This document shows positions 58,555 to 64,000 of a DNA stretch of 64,000 bases, piece by piece (position 1 is the stretch's first letter; each line of letters starts with the position of its first letter). The translations under genes were made by a program, and so were the position numbers. The DNA is from Paraescarpia echinospica (lineage: Eukaryota > Annelida > Polychaeta > Sabellida > Siboglinidae), in contig CM034532.1 of the NCBI GenBank assembly GCA_020002185.1, positions 46,519,506 to 46,583,505 of the forward strand, given 5' to 3'. The notes below the pieces were generated by a model. It was not told the origin of the DNA, made no database searches, and worked only from the letters and a program-made list of their open reading frames with translations.

Positions 58555-60265
58555 AACTACCGTAAATGTCCATCTATAATACGTCCCCAAGTATAATATG
58601 CACCCAGACTTTTGCTAAATTTGGTAGAATTTCTATATCACCATGTATAATACGCACCCCGACTTTTGATATAAATCCCTGATTTCTTTGCTTCTAACAT
58701 CTTTCTTGAACCCATGAATCCATCTCAGAATCGTAAACATGTCACCTACGCAAGTTATGGCATTGCTGCCGGCTTGTCTCTCGCTAGTGACTAGTGTGTC
58801 AGCACTACGACTCTGTGTAACTTGTGTTGTAGCTAGTGACTAGTGTGTCAGCACTACGACTCTGTGTAACTTGTGTCGTAGCTAGTGACTAGTGTGTCAG
58901 CACTACGACTCTGTGTAACTTGTGTTGTAGCTAGTGACTAGTGTGTCAACACTACGACTGTGTAACTTGTGTTGTAGCTAGTGACTAGTGTGTAAGCACT
59001 ACGACTCTGTGTAACTTGTGTTGTAGCTAGTGACTAGTGTGTAAGCACTACGACTCTATGTAACTTGTGTTGTAGCTAGTGACTAGTGTGTCAGCACTAC
59101 GACTCTATGTAACTTGTGTTGTAGCTAGTGATAGTGTGTCAGCACTACGACTCTATGTAACTTGTGTTGTAGCTAGTGACTAGTGTGTCAGCACTACGAC
59201 TATGTAACTTGTGTTGTAGCTAGTGACTAGTGTGTCAGCACTACGACTTTATGTAACTTGTGTTGTAGCTAGTGACTAGTGTGTCAGCACTACGACTCTA
59301 CGTAACTTGTGTTGTAGCTAGTGACTAGTGTGTCAGCACTACGACTCTATGTAACTTGTGTTGTAGCTAGTGACTAGTGTGTCAGCACTACGACTCTATG
59401 TAACTTTTGTTGTAGCTAGTGACTAGTGTGTCAACACTACGACTCTATGTAACTTGTGTTGTAGCTAGTGACTAGTGTGTCAGCACTACGACTCTATGTA
59501 ACTTGTGTTGTAGCTAGTGAATAGTGTGTCAGCACTACGACTCTATGTAACTTGTGTTGTAGCTAGTGACTAGTGTGTCAGCACTACGACTCTATGTAAC
59601 TTGTGTTGTAGCATGACAATTGCGCAACTGATTAAATCAGCGCTTGCTAGAACTCACATTGTGTCGTTCTGATTTCACTTTTAAATTAACACCAAGTTCT
59701 ATTCTGAAATGCTATATGCAAACCTGGTACTTTCAACTGCGAAGCATACATGCGCTACATTCGTCTTTATTTACATTCACAACATTTGCATTCACAGCTT
59801 TAAACATGGAGTCACACTTTTTGACACTCGAGGGCATCATTCATGTGATTCATGTGATTCAGGAACGCCAATCATAACACCTTGGCGTTCAGGGAGCAAC
59901 ACGTGTTCTTCCCGGGCTGCGCTTCGTCTCGTACGATTCCCGCTCATTGGTGTTTTTCACGATGTCCGACATATGGGCTCTCGTCTTTGTCATTTCTCTC
60001 TGCTAGTTTAGGGCTAAAGAGGCGGTTACTGAAGTGCGATTCTTGCCTTTCGTCTTTGTTGCTGCGGTGGTTTACGTGATTGTGACATCACGCCGACTTT
60101 GATAATATTACTACCCGTGGTAGTTTTTTAGCAGCGTTATCCAGGTCTGCAAACATTGATAAATTAGACAGAGACAATTTTTTTTAGCTTTAGCACCATG
60201 TATAATGTGCACTCGGATTTTTGAGTAAAACAATGAAGGAAAAAAATGCGTATTATACACGGAAA
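58555..60265. mobile_element. pogo/Tigger-like DNA transposon remnant in UBR5 intron 15
   Basis: The left end has ACCGTAAATGTCCATCTATA followed by ATACG..CCC, repeated as CCATGTATAATACGCACCCC. The right end has ACCATGTATAATGTGCACTC and, inverted, GCGTATTATACACGGAAATG. TIRs built around TATAATACGCACCC with CCGT.AAT are typical of pogo/Tigger-type Tc1-mariner elements. No transposase is seen, and a 49-bp array occupies the centre. Outer boundaries and a TA target duplication are not fixed. Confidence 0.55.
58783..59611. repeat. 49-bp minisatellite in UBR5 intron 15, ~17 copies
   Basis: The unit GTAGCTAGTGACTAGTGTGT + CAGCACTACGACTCTATGTA + ACTTGTGTT repeats every 47-49 bp with few changes (CTGTGT/CTATGT, CAGC/CAAC/AAGC). 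It lies between the two ends of the pogo-like element. Confidence 0.94.
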
Positions 60266-60984
60266 TGAAACTTCTGGACAAAAGCGACGAGATTTGCTGT
60301 CGAGAACTTGATGAAATGCTCAGGGACAAATTTCGAGCAGACTGGTTACAGAAAACTGTCGAAATATGATGTCGGTAGTGGCAATAACATAACTGTGACT
60401 TTCTAAAAAACACTGATCAACCAAGCATCGCGTTTTGTAATGATAGTGAAGTACAGTGGGCGTGGTTTGTGTCAATAAGGGACCACGTTCTTACTAATAA
60501 ACACTGACACACTGTACAATGATACATTTGTGGCAGATGAACACCACTATTTCTATAGTACCTTTGGATCGCTTACTTCAACAGGTACATCCAGCATTAC
60601 GGCATGAAACCAGCCCCAATCACCCCTGTTTCAGATACCTGTATGGTATCTTGTTATTGCCAGCTACCTAACTAATATCGACTGTAGCGGTAGCGCCTGA
60701 CAGGCAGCAAGCCAAATCATGCTCGTGATATTAACATGTTTTCTGCCTGTTTACGAAGAATTGAACAATCATAATTTCACTATTTATTCGTGATGCTGCA
60801 GTGACTGTCTCGCTGAACTTTTTATACAACAAGGTAGCGTACTTTGTCTACAATCTTGAAATGTTTTAATGTCGTCAGCCAACCGTGTCGCTGACGAAGC
60901 TGGTGGACTACAGGTCTTTAGACCGACAACGCCCGTGTGTGACCTAATTTGGTAAACTATAATTAGCAAGGCATTGTTCTACCG
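60266..60984. other. no gene recognised; possible 5' UTR of the L2 LINE
   Basis: Mixed-composition sequence without ORFs of note. The start of the LINE could lie here, but without a second copy its 5' end cannot be placed. Confidence 0.4.
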
Positions 60985-62265
60985 TTGGCGGCGATGTGCC
61001 TACAGAACGTCTTTCGGGCTTTCCGTTCTGCCACCAGGGGTGTCACTCCGCGATTACCAGACACAGTGTATTCATTGATCAGACGTCTAGGACTGTCCAC
61101 GGCGCGTCCAACTCTGCGTGGCAGATGTGGGGGCACGCGCAAACAGCGCGCGATTCGAACGCGGATTACCAGCCGTTTTAAAGATTCTTCACGAATTGTA
61201 TGTCGGCAAGGCAATGTCAGTGCGAATCTGGTAACTCTAAGAGCCGCCCCTGTTATGCCACACGATACGCCATTCGTCAATGTGGCATTACTGAATGCTC
61301 GTTCCGTGTGTAATAAAGCTATCAAAATCAACGAATACGTCGTTGAACACAAATGCGACATCTTGGCGATAACCGAGACGTGGTTAAGGAAGAGCAGTGA
61401 CGAAGTTGTTATTGCTGAAGTGACCCTTCCCGGGTTCCTCTTCCACCATGTGGCACGATCTTCTCGTCGTGGTGGCGGTGTTGCAATCTTGCACCGCGAT
61501 ACATTTACAACGAAGATTCTTCCTACTCTCCATTTGAATACCATTGAACTTCTCCGTGTGCAGTTCTCTGCAGCCCATTCTATATCGTTCGACATGTGTG
61601 TCATCTACCACCCGCCTGCTTCAAGTAAGGCATCTGGAACTTCGTGTGAATTTTATGCTGAACTTGAATGCTTATTTACAGAAGCATCTGTTTCCGTTAT
61701 ACCAACCGTAATTGCTGGAGACTTTAATATTCATTTTGATGATGTAACAAAATCAGAACCGCTTCGCTATCTACTTGATTCCTACAATTTGCTGCAACAC
61801 GTCCATTCGCCGACCCATAAAACAGGACATACATTGGACCTGGTGATAAGTCATGACAGCGATAACTTAGTATCTTCTGTTGTTGTTTATCCAGACTCCA
61901 TATCGGACCACTATCGCATAGAACTGGCATTAAATGTGTTGAAACAGTCAGCTGAAACTTCAGTAATTGCCAAGCGCAACTTCCGCATCATGGATGTTAC
62001 AGTGTTTAATGATGACGTTAAATCTGTATGTTCTGGCATGTGTGCCCACGCTGACCGTCAGCAAGCGGAGGTCTTAGCATCGGACTACAACACCTGTCTC
62101 ACTAACTGCTTAGACAAGCACGCTCCTTGGCACTACGTACACGTCAGGAGCAACTCGCCGCATCCGTGGTATGATGCTGAGGTCGACGAAGCAAGAGAGA
62201 AGAGGCGAACGTGTGAGAATCTGTGGAGAAGAACAAAACTCGAAATACAACTTTATGTTATGTAG
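60985..62265 (+). pseudogene. L2 LINE ORF2, endonuclease part
   Basis: An Arg-rich leader is followed by an apurinic-type endonuclease domain. The motifs are ALLNARSVCNK (Asn), LAITETWL (Glu), RGGGVAILHR, VIYHPP, VIAGDFNIHFDD (Asp/Asn), HTLDLVIS and DSISDHYRIE (His). This enzyme nicks target DNA to prime reverse transcription. Residue set and length fit the family. The frame ends at TAG 62263-62265 inside a 51-bp insertion, not at a natural stop; the same frame continues beyond as the RT. Confidence 0.9.
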
Positions 62266-62300
62266 TCATTTGCTACGCAGTAACGCTGTATCGAAATACA
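62240..62300. repeat. 51-bp insertion with 10-bp direct repeats in the LINE ORF
   Basis: TCGAAATACA occurs at 62240-62249 and again at 62291-62300. The 51 bases from one to the next contain TAG (62263) and TAA (62281) in the ORF2 frame. The length is a multiple of three, so the frame is the same before and after. Confidence 0.85.
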
Positions 62301-62340
62301 CCGCCAATTATACGTCGCCGCTCGCGACGACTGCACTACA

Positions 62341-63822
62341 ATGATAGCCAGTAAGAAAACCGAGTATTATCGCGGACAATTACAGAACGCTAATAACAAG
62401 AACATGTTTCGCATTCTGAGATCACTCGACGTACACAACATGCAACTTCCTGAATTCTGTTCAGTGAAGGAAGGATGTGATAAATTCTCACGTTTCTTCC
62501 AAGAAAAGATCGAGAAATTATTGATTAACTTGCACTACCGCATTGCCGTTGACCCGACAGAGGACGAGACACGTTGTTTTACTGACCCAATTCAAGTGTT
62601 CGAGCCAACTACTACAGCCGAAATCACAAATATTCTTGGCACTACGAATAAGACATGCTCACTTGATCCACTACCAACTAAGCAACTAAATGACAACATG
62701 GACAGTATCGTGCCTATCATCATACAAATTGTAAACGCTTCACTCGAGGAGGCAGTCATGCCTGTGCTGCTTAAGCACGCAATTGTCCGGCCATTGCTCA
62801 AGAAACAATCACTCAACAAAGACATACTCAACAACTACCGTCCAGTCAGCAACCTAAGCCATCTGTCAAAAGTCATAGAGAAAGTTATTGCGCGAAGGAT
62901 CATCTCTCATATTTCCGATCAGCGAATGGAAGACTGTTTCCAATCAGCCTACTGGAAGAATCATTCAACTGAAACCGCACTATTGTGTGTAACAAATGCC
63001 ATGAAAGCCGCTATAGACAATAGACAAGGCACGGCACTAGTTCTTATTGACTTTAGTGCGGCCTTTGACACAATCAATCACAAGATAATGATCCAGCGCC
63101 TTCGGTTTCGTTACGGCATTGTTGGCAAGGCGCTTGGCTGGCTGCAATCCTATCTGCAGAGCCGGACCCAGCGTGTGGTCATTCGTGATGCGTCATCGAA
63201 TACAACTTGTGTGACATCGGGTGTCCCACAGGGTTCGGTGCTGGGTCCTTTGTTATTCTCGTTGTACGTACAACCCATTGGCGACATAATTAGAGCGCAT
63301 GGACTTTGTTTTCATCATTATGCGGATGATCTGCAATTGTACTGCCATTTTGACCTCACTGCGACTGCGTTGGCTGCTACTCGGCGACGTATGGAGGAGT
63401 GTCTAGATATTGTCAATCAGTGGATGACATCAAACTACATGTGCATGAACAACAATAAAACGGAATATCTTCCCGTAGTGCCAAAGAGTGCCGCTGCGCT
63501 TATTGACGGCAGTGTGATACGCGAAGGAGATGTTACGATTACTGCCTCAATATATGTTCGTAACCGTGGTGTCGTTATGGATCGCCACCTCGATTTTAAG
63601 AAGCAAGTTTCAAGCATCGTCAGTGTGTGCTCATTTCACCTGCGCCATATTAACCAGATGAGTCGTTATCTCCCAACGTCGACAAAGGAACGTGTCGTCA
63701 ACACCATTATTACATCAAGGCTTGATTACTGCAATTCACTTCTATACGGCACTTCTGTCAACAACATCGCTCGACTGCAGAGAATGCACAACAAGGTTGA
63801 TCCTACGCCGCCCACGGAGTGA
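62341..63822 (+). pseudogene. L2 LINE ORF2, reverse transcriptase part
   Basis: After the insertion the same frame gives KKTEYYRGQLQNANNKNMF and the RT domain: LLKKQSLNKDILNNYRPVS, FQSAYWKNHSTETALL, VLIDFSAAFDTINHKI (first catalytic Asp), GVPQGSVLGPLLFSLYV, and HHYADDLQLY (catalytic Asp pair). A thumb-side segment RLDYCNSLLYG follows. The frame ends at 63822. The normal C-terminus (LHWLPVVQRIDFKLLVFTYK) continues in the next frame from about 63833, so a short deletion or frameshift lies between. Confidence 0.9.
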
Positions 63823-63832
63823 CAGCGCCATG

Positions 63833-64000
63833 CTTTTGTTGTGCATTCTTCATTGGTTGCCTGTAGTACAGAGAATCGACTTTAAGCTATTAGTGTTTAC
63901 ATATAAAGCTGTGCATGGCGATGCCCCAAAATATTTATGCGACCTTGTATGCCCATACAAACCAACAAGAGCCCTGCGCTCTACCAACAATAACATGTTA
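63833..64000 (+). pseudogene. L2 LINE ORF2, C-terminal segment in shifted frame
   Basis: The frame reads LLLCILHWLPVVQRIDFKLL, then TYKAVHGDAPKYLCDLV and RALRSTNNNML. This is the conserved C-terminal stretch of L2/CR1 ORF2 (LHWLPV..RI-FK-L-LT-KA). It is cut by the window edge. Confidence 0.85.

Larger units (their letters stand above)
60985..64000 (+). mobile_element. L2/CR1-type LINE retrotransposon, runs off the right edge
   Basis: Endonuclease followed by reverse transcriptase in one frame is the layout of ORF2 in L2/CR1 LINEs. The RT wording (NYRPVSNLSHLSKVIEKV, STETALLCVTNAM, GVPQGSVLGPLLFSLYV) is closest to L2. All visible catalytic motifs are present. The copy carries one small insertion with two stops, a frameshift near 63800, and no 3' end in the window. 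It lies in the sense direction in UBR5 intron 15, if that intron extends this far. Confidence 0.9.

Noticed and set aside
60963..61604. 213-codon minus-strand ORF
   Set aside because: It is a shadow of the LINE endonuclease ORF on the + strand.

Overview
The window reads as animal nuclear DNA. It has a spliced gene with GT-AG introns, several families of retrotransposon and DNA-transposon remnants, minisatellites, and AT-rich non-coding DNA between them. The mix of Ty3-type and L2-type elements and the form of the UBR5 protein suggest a marine invertebrate, possibly a lophotrochozoan. The sequence alone does not settle the species.

The one clearly functional gene is UBR5/hyd (E3 ubiquitin-protein ligase) on the + strand. 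Fifteen coding exons (37979-57705) join in consistent phase into the first 671 residues. They cover the N-terminal RCC1-like region and the UBA domain. The UBR box, MLLE and HECT parts must lie beyond the right edge. Its introns hold six tandem arrays plus a splice-site duplication, an insertion of a hAT-like non-autonomous transposon with a perfect 8-bp target duplication, a pogo/Tigger-like element and an L2 LINE.

Region by region: 1-7600 is mostly AT-rich, with CpG-richer patches, one possible small membrane ORF and two copies of a long tRNA-derived SINE. 7607-11899 is a Ty3/gypsy element (A) with two LTRs but broken ORFs. 11900-15560 is a second Ty3-like element (C) in reverse orientation, abutting A at a truncated LTR. 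16170-17235 is the LTR and gag end of a third element (B). 18470-22676 holds a damaged THAP-domain gene on the + strand. 23680-23858 is a probable first exon on the - strand ending in a P2X7-C-terminal-like NTDW motif. 25597-36387 is the pol and 3' LTR half of element B, interrupted by a 7.9-kb, 55-bp satellite. 36388-64000 is the UBR5 locus, ending inside an L2 LINE.

Two observations stand out. First, the 55-bp satellite (25674-33540, about 143 units) is a tandem expansion of a piece of element B's own pol reading frame. Its left flank, every unit and its right flank all read through the same protease-RT linker, and a 5-bp GTATC repeat sits at both edges of the unit. Second, in UBR5 the splice sites themselves have been copied. 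Intron 7 carries nine degenerate copies of the exon 8 3' splice site plus the first ~30 bases of exon 8, and exon 11's 5' splice site is duplicated downstream. Arrays in introns 3 and 14 also abut acceptors and repeat a CACAG acceptor-like motif.
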